A DNA stretch of 64,000 bases from contig NZ_JACVON010000001.1 of NCBI RefSeq assembly GCF_018882385.1, positions 728,942-792,941 of the forward strand, given 5' to 3'. The notes under the pieces are model-generated. The model saw only the letters and a list, made by a program, of their open reading frames with translations, did no database searches and was not told the origin of the DNA. This DNA comes from Polynucleobacter sp. 30F-ANTBAC. GTDB lineage: Bacteria > Pseudomonadota > Gammaproteobacteria > Burkholderiales > Burkholderiaceae. Positions 27,803 through 37,806 of this stretch are shown piece by piece; the first letter of the stretch is position 1; each line of letters opens with the position of its first letter. The translations under genes and the position numbers were made by a program.

Positions 27803-28561
27803 ATGGGCTTATCTGTTATCTTAATTACTAAAAACGAAGAAGCTAATCTCAAGGACTGTCTTGAGAGCGTTTCTTTTGCTAACGAGATCATTATCGTTGA
27901 TAGTCAGAGTACTGATCAAACGATTTCGATCGCACAATCTTTTGGCGCCAAAGTCGAAATAACGCCTGATTGGCCTGGTTTTGGCCCGCAAAAGAACCGA
28001 GCACTTGATCTAGCCACCCAAGATTGGGTCTTATCGATCGATGCCGATGAACGAGTGACCCCCGAACTCAAAAAAGAGATTTTGGAGATCCTCACGGCCA
28101 CCTCTAGCCAAGACTGTTATGCCATCCCTAGATCCTCTTGGTATTGTGGTCGCTTCATGAAATATTCTGGCTGGTACCCAGACTATGTGGATCGTCTCTT
28201 TAAAAGAGGCACGGCAAAATTTTCGGATCATTTGGTTCATGAACGACTATTGCCCAATGGTGCAGTAGGTCATTTAAAAAATCATTTTTTGCATTACAGC
28301 TACAGAAACTTTGAGCAGGTATTAAAGAAAGTGGATACCTACTCTACTGCCGCCGCCCTGCAAGCATTTAAAAAAGGGCAAACTGGATCTCTTACCCAAG
28401 CCCTCTTGCATGGATTTTGGGCCTTTTTTAGAACTTATATTGTCAGAAAAGGTTTTCTAGATGGGCAGTACGGTCTTGCTCTAGCCATATCCAATGGCGC
28501 AACGTCTTATTACAAGTACATCAAGCTTTGGCAACTTGGCAATCCAAAACGCAAAAACTAA
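27803..28561 (+). CDS. Family 2 glycosyltransferase, WaaE/KdtX-like
   Basis: A 252-residue GT-A fold enzyme. LSVILITKNEEANLKDCLESV is the N-terminal nucleotide-sugar strand, and SIDADE at 79-84 supplies the DxD metal motif. The middle part (YPDYVDRLFKRG, VHERLL) matches the LPS-core beta-1,4-glucosyltransferase group. It probably adds a sugar to the inner core of lipopolysaccharide. It is divergent from msbA and 12 bases upstream of a second glycosyltransferase. Confidence 0.85.
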   Translation: MGLSVILITKNEEANLKDCLESVSFANEIIIVDSQSTDQTISIAQSFGAKVEITPDWPGFGPQKNRALDLATQDWVLSIDADERVTPELKKEILEILTATSSQDCYAIPRSSWYCGRFMKYSGWYPDYVDRLFKRGTAKFSDHLVHERLLPNGAVGHLKNHFLHYSYRNFEQVLKKVDTYSTAAALQAFKKGQTGSLTQALLHGFWAFFRTYIVRKGFLDGQYGLALAISNGATSYYKYIKLWQLGNPKRKN

Positions 28562-28573
28562 AAAAATAAAACT

Positions 28574-29650
28574 GTGACTCAGAATCCATTAGAAGTTATT
28601 CAGATCGTTAGAAATTGGGGACCAGTAGGTGGTATGGAAGCCTATGTTTGGCATCTCAGCCAGGAACTATCCAAAAGAAATTGTAAGGTCACTATCGTCT
28701 GCGAAAAAGCACATCAAATAACTTCAAACACCGATATTCGAGTAATCGAAATAGGTCAGTTAAAACAAAAGCCAAGGTGGCTACTCTACTTGCGCTTTGC
28801 CAAACAGGTTGATCAAGTCGTCCAATCTTTAAAATCCAAAGAGCACTTGGTGGTCCACAGTCACGAAAGAAGTATTTCACATGACATCACCACATTTCAC
28901 TCGATGCCTTTTGCAACGATTAAAGATAAGGGCTGGTGGAAGTTAATTTCGATCAGAGCATGGACTTACCTCAAACTAGAAAAACAAGAGTTAGGTGGTT
29001 TTAACCATCAAGCCGTTAGGATTATTCCAGTTTCTAAAGTGATCGCAAAAGCCATTCAAACATACTACCCTGAAGTGGCAGGAGGCATTCAATCTCCTAT
29101 CACACCTGGCGTTGTATCGATGCCAACCCGACCCGATCGATTAACGCCATCAGATGGTGGAACGATTGGTTTTATTGGAAAAGAATGGCGCCGCAAGGGC
29201 TTTCAGCTATTCATGAAAATTGCTGAACAACTAAAACAACAGCGCCCGAATTTAAAAGTAGTGGTGTTAGGTCCAGAGAAATCTGAAGTGGCAGATCTTT
29301 GCAAAAACTTTGATGGAGACATCTCTTTTAAAGGATGGCAACCCAGCGATCGCTTTTATCAAGAATTCGATTTACTCATTCACCCAGCATCAAGTGAGGC
29401 CTACGGCATGATTATCGCTGAAGCGATGTCTTGCAAAGTTCCCGTAGTCGTATCAGATGCTTGCGGTGCTGCTGCAGACGTATCAACCGATCACGGCAGT
29501 GTTTTATCCTTAAATGATTCCCTGGAGACATGGGTTAATGAAAGTGATCGTTGGCTAAGCCACACCAAAGCAGCTCGTGCGTATCAAAGAACTTGGGGGC
29601 AAGTTGCAGAAGACTATCTAGAGCAATATCATCAAATTAATCAATCTTAA
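28574..29650 (+). CDS. Family 4 glycosyltransferase
   Basis: A 358-residue GT-B fold enzyme beginning at GTG 28574. WGPVGGMEAYVWHLSQEL is the N-terminal acceptor-side glycine loop, and HPASSEAYGMIIAEAMSCKVPVV holds the EX7E motif of GT4 retaining transferases. It likely acts on lipopolysaccharide core or a similar glycan, given its position behind the WaaE-like gene and near msbA. Donor and acceptor cannot be read from the sequence. Confidence 0.85.
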   Translation: MTQNPLEVIQIVRNWGPVGGMEAYVWHLSQELSKRNCKVTIVCEKAHQITSNTDIRVIEIGQLKQKPRWLLYLRFAKQVDQVVQSLKSKEHLVVHSHERSISHDITTFHSMPFATIKDKGWWKLISIRAWTYLKLEKQELGGFNHQAVRIIPVSKVIAKAIQTYYPEVAGGIQSPITPGVVSMPTRPDRLTPSDGGTIGFIGKEWRRKGFQLFMKIAEQLKQQRPNLKVVVLGPEKSEVADLCKNFDGDISFKGWQPSDRFYQEFDLLIHPASSEAYGMIIAEAMSCKVPVVVSDACGAAADVSTDHGSVLSLNDSLETWVNESDRWLSHTKAARAYQRTWGQVAEDYLEQYHQINQS

Positions 29651-29677
29651 CTAACTTGATGTTATTTGAAATGGCTA

Positions 29678-32600
29678 TCAAGCATATTTCACTTCAACCG
29701 CACCTTGCACACCTGAACCGCTTAAAGCCTGACTAAGGCCTCTGATGCTGTCATCATCCGGATAAATCTTCCAAGAGTCGGGGAATTGCACCAAACAAAC
29801 AGAACCGTTTGAAATGACATCAGCTGTCATCAAAAGACCTTGGTTTTGCTTGCCAATGTAGGAACTCAGTTTTTCTTTAAAGCCTTGGATATCCATGCCA
29901 GGCTGCAATTGCACATGAAGGCTTCTGGCAAACTTTAACCGGGCACTAGTGACATCCATTATGGATTCAGCAACCACACGCATACCACCAGAGAACTTAT
30001 CAGGCGTCACAGCAACTTTAGCAATGATGAGCTCATCTTCTTTTAACCAATGACGATTAGGCTCAAAGATTTCACTATAGATCGTCATTTCAATTTGAGA
30101 TGTGCCATCATCAATCGTGGCAATCATCAATTTGCCACGAGGACCCATCATGCTTCTTGTGGAAGTCATGATCCCTGAAATCATTCGATCCTTACCTTCG
30201 GTCAACTGATTCAAGCTAGTTCTCACAAAATGACTGACTTCATCTTTATAAGCATCGAACAAGTGGCCTGTTAAATAGAGACCTAAAGCTGTTTTTTCTT
30301 CTTGCAAACGGCGCTTCTCAAACCAAACTGCCTCTTTAACCAATTCAGGTTGGTGTTCATCACCAGAACCTGCCATATCAAATAAGCTCACCTGCTGAGC
30401 CGAAGCTTCAGCTTGATCAGCAGCTTCCATAGCAATAGGTAAAGATGCCAGAAGTGTTGAACGAGAGTCATAGCCATCGTAAAGTGAATCAAAAGCACCT
30501 GAACGAATTAACGCTTCCATCGTGCGACGGTTAACAACTCGACGATCCAATCTTAAACAGAAATCAAATAGGTCTTTAAAAGGTCCATTTGCGCGGGCTT
30601 GAATAATTTGCTCAATCGCCGCCTCACCCGTTCCACGAATAGCACCCAAACCATAACGAATCATCGTGGCAGCCTGAGTCTGATCTTGTGGGTTCTCACG
30701 CAAAGGCATGAAGCGATAGACACTGGCGTTCACATCCGGTGGCAAGATCTTGATCTTATTGTTGATAGCATCTTCATAAAGAATCTTGATCTTGTCGGTG
30801 TCATCCATCGCCAAGGACATGTTGGCGGCCATAAATTCAGCAGGATAATGTGCCTTTAACCAAGCAGTGTGATATGCCAATAAAGCATAAGCAGCCGCGT
30901 GCGATTTATTAAAACCGTAGCCTGCAAACTTTTCCATCAAGTCAAAGATTTCGTCAGCCTTATCGGTTTTCATACCGCTCTTAGCCGAACCATCTCTAAA
31001 TAACTGGCGGTGCTCTGCCATTTCTTCTGGCTTTTTCTTACCCATGGCACGGCGCAATAAGTCTGCGCCACCTAAAGAGTAGCCGCCGATGATCTGCGCC
31101 ATCTGCATCACCTGCTCCTGATACACCATGATGCCGTAGGTTTCTTGAAGAACTGGCTCCACGCGAGGATCTGGGTAATGCACTTGTTCTTTGCCGTGCT
31201 TACGAGCAATAAATGAAGGGATCAAATCCATTGGACCTGGACGATACAAAGCCACCAAGGCAATGATGTCCTCAAATCTATCTGGTTTAGCTTCACGCAA
31301 CATGCCTTGCATGCCGCGGCTTTCTAACTGGAAGACCGCTACTGTATTAGCTGTTTTTAAAATATCAAAGGCAATTGGATCATCTAATGGGGCTTGGCCT
31401 ACTCGCCAATCCTTCTTCTCTGGGTACAGTTGATGAATATAGCGCTCCGCCCAATCCAAAATAGTGAGCGTGGTTAATCCCAAAAAGTCGAACTTAACGA
31501 GACCAACTGCTTCCACGTCATCTTTATCAAATTGACTCACAACACCCGCGTCACTACCCTCTTTCCCATCTTTACTACCTTGGGTGTACAGCGGACAAAA
31601 ATCAGTTAACTTACCTGGCGCAATTAAGACACCACCCGCATGCATACCGACGTTACGGGTCATGCCTTCTAACTGCTGAGCGAGCCCGAGAAGTTGCTTA
31701 ACCTCTTCTTCTCGCGATTCGCGCTCAGCCAATAATTTTTCATCTTTCTTCGCCTGCTCAATCGTGACTTGCTGACCCGGTTTATTGGGGATAAGTTTGG
31801 AGATACCATCCACGAATCCATAAGGCTGCTCCAGGACACGACCTACATCTCGAATCGCAGCACGAGCTGCCATCGTACCGAAGGTGGCAATTTGGCTAAC
31901 AGCATCTTTGCCATACTTATCTTTTACATAGGCAATCACTCGGTCGCGCCCATGCTGACAAAAGTCGATATCAAAGTCGGGCATGGAAACACGTTCTGGA
32001 TTTAAGAAGCGCTCAAATAGTAAGTTGTAACGAAGTGGATCAAGATCCGTAATGCCTAACGAATAAGCCACCAAAGAACCTGCACCCGATCCACGACCAG
32101 GACCCACAGGAACGCCATTGTTCTTGGCCCAATTGATAAAGTCAGCAACAATCAAGAAGTAACCCGGGAATCCCATTTGAGCAATCGTATTGACTTCAAA
32201 CTTTAAGCGAGCTTCGTAGGTTGGTCGCTGCTCCTCACGAACAACTTCATCAGGATAGAGATGCAATAAATGCTTTGATAAACCATCCATCGCTTTATCT
32301 AACAAAAATTCATCCAAGGTCATGCCCTGGGGCACTGGGAAATCAGGCAATCGCGGCTTGCCAAGTGTCAGACTTAGATTGCAACGCTTAGCAATTTCAA
32401 CACTATGAGTGATCGCTACAGGTATATCTGAAAAAAGAGCCTGCATTTCTGCTTGCGTCTTGAAATATTGCTCTGCTGTAAATTTACGCACCCGCTTAGG
32501 GTTCGCTAAAATCTCACCTTCAGCAATACAAACTCGGGCTTCGTGCGCGTTGTAGTCACTTGCTTTCATAAACTGAATCGAGTGAGTAGCAACCACTGGC

Positions 32601-33184
32601 AACTTCAATTGATGAGCTAGATGAACCGCAGCATGGAGATGAGTTTCATCTTGTGGATGCCCTGCCCTTTGAATTTCAATATAGAACGATTCAGGGAAAT
32701 AAGCCGCCCAAACTTTGGCACGATCCTCGGCTTCCGATAACTGATCCGCTAAAAGAGCAACACCTACATCACCAAAGCGCGCCCCAGATAGAGCTATCAA
32801 ACCATTGGCATGCTCTTTGAACCAAATCGGATCGACTTCAGCGCGACCCTTGTATTGATTCGTTAATGAGGCCTTGGTCAGCAATTCACACAAGTTCAAA
32901 TAACCTTGATGATTTTTGACTAGTAATTGCAAACGAAAAGGTTTATCCCGATCATCCGGATTGGTAATCCAAACATCACTGCCTACAATAGGCTTAATAC
33001 CTTCTTTACGCGCAGCCTGATAAAACTTCACTAAACCAAAAACATTACCCAAATCTGTGAGCGCCAAAGCACCCATTCCATCCTTAACGGCGGCAGAAAT
33101 GGCATCATCTATCCGTACAGCCCCATCCACAATGGAATATTCCGAATGGAGACGCAGATGGACAAAGTTAGTATTTAAAGACAT
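29678..33184 (-). CDS. dnaE: DNA polymerase III subunit alpha
   Basis: An 1168-residue replicative polymerase. It has an N-terminal PHP domain ([16 protein letters not shown]), the catalytic PDFDIDF motif near residues 401-407, helix-hairpin-helix segments around 880-930 and an OB domain near 1000-1070. Length is normal for DnaE1. In this gene the alpha subunit is separate from proofreading epsilon. It is flanked by converging glycosyltransferase and divergent gluQ genes, 15 bases away from the latter. Confidence 0.97.
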   Translation of the reverse strand: MSLNTNFVHLRLHSEYSIVDGAVRIDDAISAAVKDGMGALALTDLGNVFGLVKFYQAARKEGIKPIVGSDVWITNPDDRDKPFRLQLLVKNHQGYLNLCELLTKASLTNQYKGRAEVDPIWFKEHANGLIALSGARFGDVGVALLADQLSEAEDRAKVWAAYFPESFYIEIQRAGHPQDETHLHAAVHLAHQLKLPVVATHSIQFMKASDYNAHEARVCIAEGEILANPKRVRKFTAEQYFKTQAEMQALFSDIPVAITHSVEIAKRCNLSLTLGKPRLPDFPVPQGMTLDEFLLDKAMDGLSKHLLHLYPDEVVREEQRPTYEARLKFEVNTIAQMGFPGYFLIVADFINWAKNNGVPVGPGRGSGAGSLVAYSLGITDLDPLRYNLLFERFLNPERVSMPDFDIDFCQHGRDRVIAYVKDKYGKDAVSQIATFGTMAARAAIRDVGRVLEQPYGFVDGISKLIPNKPGQQVTIEQAKKDEKLLAERESREEEVKQLLGLAQQLEGMTRNVGMHAGGVLIAPGKLTDFCPLYTQGSKDGKEGSDAGVVSQFDKDDVEAVGLVKFDFLGLTTLTILDWAERYIHQLYPEKKDWRVGQAPLDDPIAFDILKTANTVAVFQLESRGMQGMLREAKPDRFEDIIALVALYRPGPMDLIPSFIARKHGKEQVHYPDPRVEPVLQETYGIMVYQEQVMQMAQIIGGYSLGGADLLRRAMGKKKPEEMAEHRQLFRDGSAKSGMKTDKADEIFDLMEKFAGYGFNKSHAAAYALLAYHTAWLKAHYPAEFMAANMSLAMDDTDKIKILYEDAINNKIKILPPDVNASVYRFMPLRENPQDQTQAATMIRYGLGAIRGTGEAAIEQIIQARANGPFKDLFDFCLRLDRRVVNRRTMEALIRSGAFDSLYDGYDSRSTLLASLPIAMEAADQAEASAQQVSLFDMAGSGDEHQPELVKEAVWFEKRRLQEEKTALGLYLTGHLFDAYKDEVSHFVRTSLNQLTEGKDRMISGIMTSTRSMMGPRGKLMIATIDDGTSQIEMTIYSEIFEPNRHWLKEDELIIAKVAVTPDKFSGGMRVVAESIMDVTSARLKFARSLHVQLQPGMDIQGFKEKLSSYIGKQNQGLLMTADVISNGSVCLVQFPDSWKIYPDDDSIRGLSQALSGSGVQGAVEVKYA

Positions 33185-33199
33185 GAGATCATTTTAGCT

Positions 33200-34063
33200 A
33201 TGTTGACTTGCAATTACCTTGGTCGCTTCGCACCTTCACCCACAGGCGCTCTGCACGCAGGGTCGCTCGCGACCGCCCTAGGTAGCTGGCTCCACGCCAG
33301 GGCACATGGTGGAAAGTGGCTTTTACGGATAGAAGACCTAGATTTACCAAGGTGCATCCCTGGTTCGGATCAAATCATCCAACAACAGCTTTTAGCCTGT
33401 GGCTTACATTGGGATGGTGACGTGGTCTATCAATCCAAAAGAACAGCCTACTATCAAGCTGCGCTTGATCAACTCATAGAAGCCCATCAGGCTTTTGCTT
33501 GCCGCTGCACTCGGAAACAAATTGAAGATGCTTGGCATACTCAAGGCATCAAAAAACAACGGCATCAAGAATTAATTTATCCAGGGACCTGTCGCGATCG
33601 AAAAGACATAGTACCGCCCTGTGCTTGGCGATTGCTGGTTGAAGATGAGTCGCTTCGACAGGCGGTGGGTGATTTTGTTTTAAAACGTGCTGATGGTATT
33701 TTTACCTACCAATTGGCAGTGGTGGTTGATGATGCTCTTCAAGGCATCACCCACATTGTCAGAGGTGCCGACTTATTAGATAACACACCCCGACAAATTT
33801 ATTTGCAGCAACAGTTAGGGTATCTAACTCCGCTGTATTTACATCTACCCTTGGTGCTTGATCACAACCAAGAAAAGCTCAGTAAACAAACGATGGCACA
33901 AGCCATCCACACAGACAGCACAGAAAACGTTTTAAAAGCCCTCAGAAGCGCCGGGAGGCATTTAGGCTTAACTGAACCAGAGCTTTTAGAGGGAGGTGCT
34001 TACGGCGTCTCTGAATGGCTAGAAAGAGCTGTAACGAACTACAAGACTATCTTAGAGCTCTGA
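33200..34063 (+). CDS. gluQ: Glutamyl-queuosine tRNA(Asp) synthetase
   Basis: A 287-residue catalytic-core paralogue of glutamyl-tRNA synthetase without the anticodon domain. [13 protein letters not shown] at 10-22 is the HIGH-type motif and EKLSKQ the KMSKS-type motif. A zinc site is suggested by CRCTRKQ and the later TCRDRK. It attaches glutamate to queuosine in tRNA-Asp. queC and queG are also in this window, so the queuosine pathway is present. The gene is divergent from dnaE. Confidence 0.93.
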   Translation: MLTCNYLGRFAPSPTGALHAGSLATALGSWLHARAHGGKWLLRIEDLDLPRCIPGSDQIIQQQLLACGLHWDGDVVYQSKRTAYYQAALDQLIEAHQAFACRCTRKQIEDAWHTQGIKKQRHQELIYPGTCRDRKDIVPPCAWRLLVEDESLRQAVGDFVLKRADGIFTYQLAVVVDDALQGITHIVRGADLLDNTPRQIYLQQQLGYLTPLYLHLPLVLDHNQEKLSKQTMAQAIHTDSTENVLKALRSAGRHLGLTEPELLEGGAYGVSEWLERAVTNYKTILEL

Positions 34064-34077
34064 GTGGCGATAAGCCA

Positions 34078-35445
34078 TCAAGGCTTCTTAGCGAAGGCGC
34101 CCAAAAGAGCACCAACAGACTTGGTCGCTGGCTTGATTGACGGGTTACCAGGCTTGGCTGCAACAGCGGCGCTTGAAGTAGAGACATCCTTGGAAGCCTC
34201 TTGAGGATCTTTAGCACGGTACGGCATGTAAAAGAAAGGGTCAGCCCCAGCACCGCCTGCCGGATCAGGAACAGGCATACGAACCAACTTGCGATTCATG
34301 AGCTTTTCAATATCCGCAAGCAAACGCTCTTCTGATGGATCTACCAAGGCAATGGCATCACCTTGAGCACCTGCACGACCAGTACGACCAATGCGATGGA
34401 CATAATCTTCTGCATTAAATGGCAACTCGTGATTGATCACACAAGGCATATCGGCAATATCAAGTCCCCTAGCTGCAACATCCGTTGCAACGAGCACATC
34501 CATCTTGCCACTCTTGAATGACTCTAAAATTTGCATCCGCTCGATCTGGCTCTTATCACCATGGATTGCACCAGCTTTGATGCCACCGCGCTCTAATGCG
34601 CTGGCTAATTTGCTGCAACCGATACGGCTGTTCGTAAAGACAATGGCCTGACGCGACAACCCTTTTTGAATACGCGCGTTTAAAACTTTGATTACGGCAT
34701 CCTTCTTTTGTTCGGAAGGCACCATGTGAATGATTTGCTGAACAGTGTCTGCAGCTGCATTTTGGCGTGCCACTTCAATCGTGACAGGATCACGCAAATA
34801 ACTTTGCGCTAATTTTTTAATCTCTGGTGAGAACGTTGCAGAGAATAACAATGTTTGTCTTTGCGCAGGAATCAAGCTGATGATGCGTTGCAAGTCAGGC
34901 AAGAAGCCCATATCCAACATGCGGTCGGCTTCATCCAAAATTAAAAACTGCACTTGCGACAAATTAGCTGTTTTTTGTGTGATGTGATCTAACAAGCGTC
35001 CCGGTGTAGCTATTAATAATTCCACACCCGATCTCAATAAGGCCGTTTGCGCTGACATATCAACACCACCAAAAACAACAGCGGTTCTGATATCGGTGTA
35101 CTTGGCATATTTGAAGGCGTTGTCAGCGACTTGATCAGCTAACTCACGAGTTGGCGTTAAAACTAAAGCACGAATCGGATGGCGCGCAGGAGACGCACTA
35201 CTACTAGCCAAAGGCAAAATGTTCTGGAGAATTGGTAAAACAAATGCAGCGGTTTTACCTGTTCCAGTTTGTGCTGCTCCCATCACGTCACGACCTTGCA
35301 TGACATGCGGCATAGCTTGCGCTTGAATCGGCGTAGGCTTGGTATAGCCCTGCTCAAGAATGGCACGCAGAATAGGTTCTGCAAAGCCAAAATTGGCAAA
35401 CGTTAGATCTTCTTCTACAGGGGGAATGTTTTGTTCTGTACTCAC
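34078..35445 (-). CDS. rhlE: DEAD-box RNA helicase, RhlE-like
   Basis: A 455-residue helicase. Motifs run in order: Q-motif near 19-42, AQTGTGKT at 58-65, PTREL at 98-102, TPGR at 147-150, DEAD at 171-174, SATF, ARGLDIADMP and HRIGRTGRAG. The C-terminal extension is Ala/Ser/Lys-rich and variable, as in RhlE-type helicases of ribosome assembly or RNA decay. It converges on gluQ with 14 bases between stops. Confidence 0.92.
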   Translation of the reverse strand: MSTEQNIPPVEEDLTFANFGFAEPILRAILEQGYTKPTPIQAQAMPHVMQGRDVMGAAQTGTGKTAAFVLPILQNILPLASSSASPARHPIRALVLTPTRELADQVADNAFKYAKYTDIRTAVVFGGVDMSAQTALLRSGVELLIATPGRLLDHITQKTANLSQVQFLILDEADRMLDMGFLPDLQRIISLIPAQRQTLLFSATFSPEIKKLAQSYLRDPVTIEVARQNAAADTVQQIIHMVPSEQKKDAVIKVLNARIQKGLSRQAIVFTNSRIGCSKLASALERGGIKAGAIHGDKSQIERMQILESFKSGKMDVLVATDVAARGLDIADMPCVINHELPFNAEDYVHRIGRTGRAGAQGDAIALVDPSEERLLADIEKLMNRKLVRMPVPDPAGGAGADPFFYMPYRAKDPQEASKDVSTSSAAVAAKPGNPSIKPATKSVGALLGAFAKKP

Positions 35446-35501
35446 AGGGCTCTATTATGACTCTCTATGAGTACAGATGCATGCTTTTCTTCAATAGCTC
35501 A

Positions 35502-35909
35502 TTAGAGAGCTGCAATACCTGCTTTAGCAATTTCAGCATCTTCAGTTGATTTAACACCTGAAACACCTACAGCACCGATCGTGTGCCCATCCACAACAAT
35601 ATTGACGCCACCCTCAAGAGTGCCACTGAGAACAGGTGTTGCGTTCATGAAAGATTGACGCCCGCCGTTGATGATATCTTCATAAATCTTGCTCTCACGA
35701 CGACCCAATGCTGAAGCTTTAGCTTTCTCTTGAGCGATATAAGTCGAAATAGTTGGGCAACCATCACGGCGCGTAAATCCAAGCAGATGACCACCATCAT
35801 CAACAACTGCAATACTGACTGCCCAGTTATTTTTATCGGCATGAGCATTGGCTGCGGCTAATATTTTTTGCGCGTCTGCTTGATTTAAATAAGGTTTTTG
35901 ACCTGGCAT
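35502..35909 (-). CDS. GlcG/HbpS-family (DUF336) protein
   Basis: A 135-residue protein of the heme-degrading HbpS/GlcG family. DGGHLLGFTRRDG, the helix with QEKAKASALGRRES, and GAVGVSG near the C-terminus are family features. Members bind haem or cobalamin, or accompany glycolate and diol metabolism; the function here is unknown. It lies alone between rhlE and a divergent ArsR regulator. Confidence 0.8.
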   Translation of the reverse strand: MPGQKPYLNQADAQKILAAANAHADKNNWAVSIAVVDDGGHLLGFTRRDGCPTISTYIAQEKAKASALGRRESKIYEDIINGGRQSFMNATPVLSGTLEGGVNIVVDGHTIGAVGVSGVKSTEDAEIAKAGIAAL

Positions 35910-36027
35910 GTTCTGCTCCTCAATGATTTATAAGTTTTTTTGGACATCTTTCGATACCGTCATTCTACAGAAACAGGGTTTTAGATGGATTCTTTGCCAC
36001 AGTTAGCTTTTAAGCTAATTAAAAACA

Positions 36028-36048
36028 ATATATTTAAATTAAATATAT
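36028..36048. promoter_or_regulatory. AT-rich palindrome, probable operator of the ArsR regulator
   Basis: ATATATTTA and TAAATATAT form a perfect 9-bp inverted repeat around AAT, about 35 bases before the ArsR-family gene. BigR/SqrR regulators are known to bind AT-rich palindromes near their promoters. Confidence 0.55.
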
Positions 36049-36083
36049 AATATTATTTATGTGTTAATTAAAGGCATTTATTG

Positions 36084-36422
36084 ATGGACGAGCAAGCAAT
36101 CCCTAGCAACCTGGAATTCAGTGCAATTGATTTGTCTCTCATGAGACAGAATGCAGACAACGCATGTCGCATGATGAAAACATTAGCGAATAGAGATCGT
36201 TTGATGCTTTTGTGCCAACTCAGTCAAGGCGAAAAATGCGTTGGCGAGTTAGAGGAGTTGACGAAAATTCAACAGCCCACATTGTCGCAACAGTTAGCGA
36301 TCTTGCGCAAAGAAGAAGTTGTTTCAACAAGACGCAGTGGTAAACAAATTTATTACAAGCTTTCAAGCCCCATTGCCATTTCGGTAATGGCATTGTTGTA
36401 CGCCACCTACTGTGGCAAATAA
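36084..36422 (+). CDS. ArsR-family regulator, SqrR/BigR-like persulfide sensor candidate
   Basis: A 112-residue winged-helix protein. The DNA-reading helix lies in QQPTLSQQLAILRKEEVV (about 63-80) and the wing in RRSGKQIYYKL. Cysteines occur at 28, 44, 52 and 110. Cys44 and Cys110 are 66 residues apart, the same distance as the redox pair of SqrR (41/107) and BigR (42/108) as I recall them, which form a sulfide bridge. No typical arsenic CxC motif is seen. A DUF2892 membrane protein follows. The ATG at 36084 is used rather than the TTG before it. Confidence 0.82.
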   Translation: MDEQAIPSNLEFSAIDLSLMRQNADNACRMMKTLANRDRLMLLCQLSQGEKCVGELEELTKIQQPTLSQQLAILRKEEVVSTRRSGKQIYYKLSSPIAISVMALLYATYCGK

Positions 36423-36445
36423 GTTCATTTTTTAAAGGAATCATT

Positions 36446-36634
36446 ATGCAAGCAAATGTTGGCGGTATTGACCGCACCCTAAGAATCGCTGTTGGCGCAC
36501 TATTAGTTATTTTGGCGATTACAAATGTGATTGGCATGTGGGGTTGGTTGGGTTTAATCCCTTTGGCAACAGGCGTTTTCCGCTTCTGCCCAGCTTACCC
36601 ATTACTAGGCATTAAAACCTGTAAAAAAGATTAA
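36446..36634 (+). CDS. YgaP-like transmembrane protein (DUF2892)
   Basis: A 62-residue protein with NVGGIDRTLRIAVGALL at the start, two membrane helices (about 12-28 and 32-46), then FCPAYPLLGIKTCKKD. This is the membrane domain attached to a rhodanese in E. coli YgaP; here it stands alone. Cys48 and Cys58 could carry or pass sulfur. AAGGA lies 7 bases upstream and the ArsR-type gene ends 23 bases earlier, so the two form an operon that may respond to sulfide. Confidence 0.85.
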   Translation: MQANVGGIDRTLRIAVGALLVILAITNVIGMWGWLGLIPLATGVFRFCPAYPLLGIKTCKKD

Positions 36635-36677
36635 TTCTTTTTCATGGCGAGTGGATTGATTTACTCGAATGAGCAAT

Positions 36678-37046
36678 CTAAATGTAGTTAATCCATAAAC
36701 CATAAAGTACCAAACCAATGGTGCCTGTCAGTAAAGCAGGCACCATTCTTTTTTCCTTTTTCGAAATCATCACCAAAACAGCCAAAACAGTCACACCAAT
36801 CCGAATAGGCATCGGCACTGTGGCTAAGAGGCCGACTGGCAAAAGAATAATCCTTAAGGTCAGTGCAGCCACCATGGCGTATGTAACAGCGGATAGCCAA
36901 TTAAATAATTCACTATCTTGGCTAATCTTGCCAGATAAGAAAACGCCTAACCCACGCCATAAGTAAGTTCCAATGCAAGCAGCAATAAGCGCCGCCCACA
37001 TACCCGCATCGTTAAACATAGTTGAGAGATCAGATGTTTCTGGCAA
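36678..37046 (-). CDS. azlD: AzlD-type branched-chain amino acid exporter subunit
   Basis: A 122-residue, four-helix membrane protein with TYLWRGLGVFLSGKI near the N-terminus, the AzlD family mark. With AzlC it exports branched-chain amino acids or their analogues. Its start overlaps the azlC end by 17 bases. Confidence 0.87.
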   Translation of the reverse strand: MPETSDLSTMFNDAGMWAALIAACIGTYLWRGLGVFLSGKISQDSELFNWLSAVTYAMVAALTLRIILLPVGLLATVPMPIRIGVTVLAVLVMISKKEKRMVPALLTGTIGLVLYGLWINYI

Positions 37047-37746
37047 GTTTCTTTCCTCTCAAGTAGCGATCAAAACTATAAGCAATCGTGCCCCCAACCA
37101 AACCTGCAATTAACAAAGAGTAGTCGGGATACCAAAGATAAGAAACCGGACCAATCACGGCGCCCAACAGAATTGCGATGCGATTGGCTCTAGGCCTAAC
37201 CTCAGTAAAAGTTAAAAGAAAAAATAGCGGATTGATAAAAACCATTCCTAAACTTAAATAAGTAGGTACCTGCCCTGCAATTAAATAACCCAAGGCTGTA
37301 GCAGGAGTCGATACACCCCAACAAACTAAAGCAAATCCTGTGAAATACGCCAATCTCTTTTCGGGATCAATTTTAGGAAAGTCCCTCATAGCAACGGCCC
37401 ATGAAGTCATCGCCATGAAATGCACCAATACGTAATAAAAAGAACTGCGTTGTTTTTCTGGGAACTGAGGAAACAACGTCAAACACATAGTGAAAAAACG
37501 CGTGGCGGTTAAGGTCACCGCAAAAGCAATCGCAACGCCAGAAGAGCCCAGCACGATCATCTCAATTAACACCACTTGCCCTGGCAGCGCAAACATAAAA
37601 AAACTGGTGGCACTGGTTAACCAGATATCCAAGTTATTGGCTTGCCCCATCGCGCCAAAACCCACCATACCGGCAAACAACACGGCGGCAGGTGCGCCAA
37701 AAGCATCTTTAGCGCCTTTAAGGAGAACTTGTTTATCCAAATGCAT
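37030..37746 (-). CDS. azlC: AzlC-type branched-chain amino acid exporter
   Basis: A 238-residue protein with about seven membrane segments. GAKDAFGAPAAVLFAGMVGFGAM matches the AzlC N-terminus, although many members have a longer first helix. It is the large subunit of the AzlCD exporter and is followed by azlD with an overlap. The operon is divergent from nothing nearby: queG lies upstream on the same strand. Confidence 0.87.
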   Translation of the reverse strand: MHLDKQVLLKGAKDAFGAPAAVLFAGMVGFGAMGQANNLDIWLTSATSFFMFALPGQVVLIEMIVLGSSGVAIAFAVTLTATRFFTMCLTLFPQFPEKQRSSFYYVLVHFMAMTSWAVAMRDFPKIDPEKRLAYFTGFALVCWGVSTPATALGYLIAGQVPTYLSLGMVFINPLFFLLTFTEVRPRANRIAILLGAVIGPVSYLWYPDYSLLIAGLVGGTIAYSFDRYLRGKKLARNI

Positions 37747-37806
37747 GTGCGGAGTTTATTGCTTTATTAGGAAAAATGCTCTCATTGCATTTGGCAGCAT
37801 GATTAT

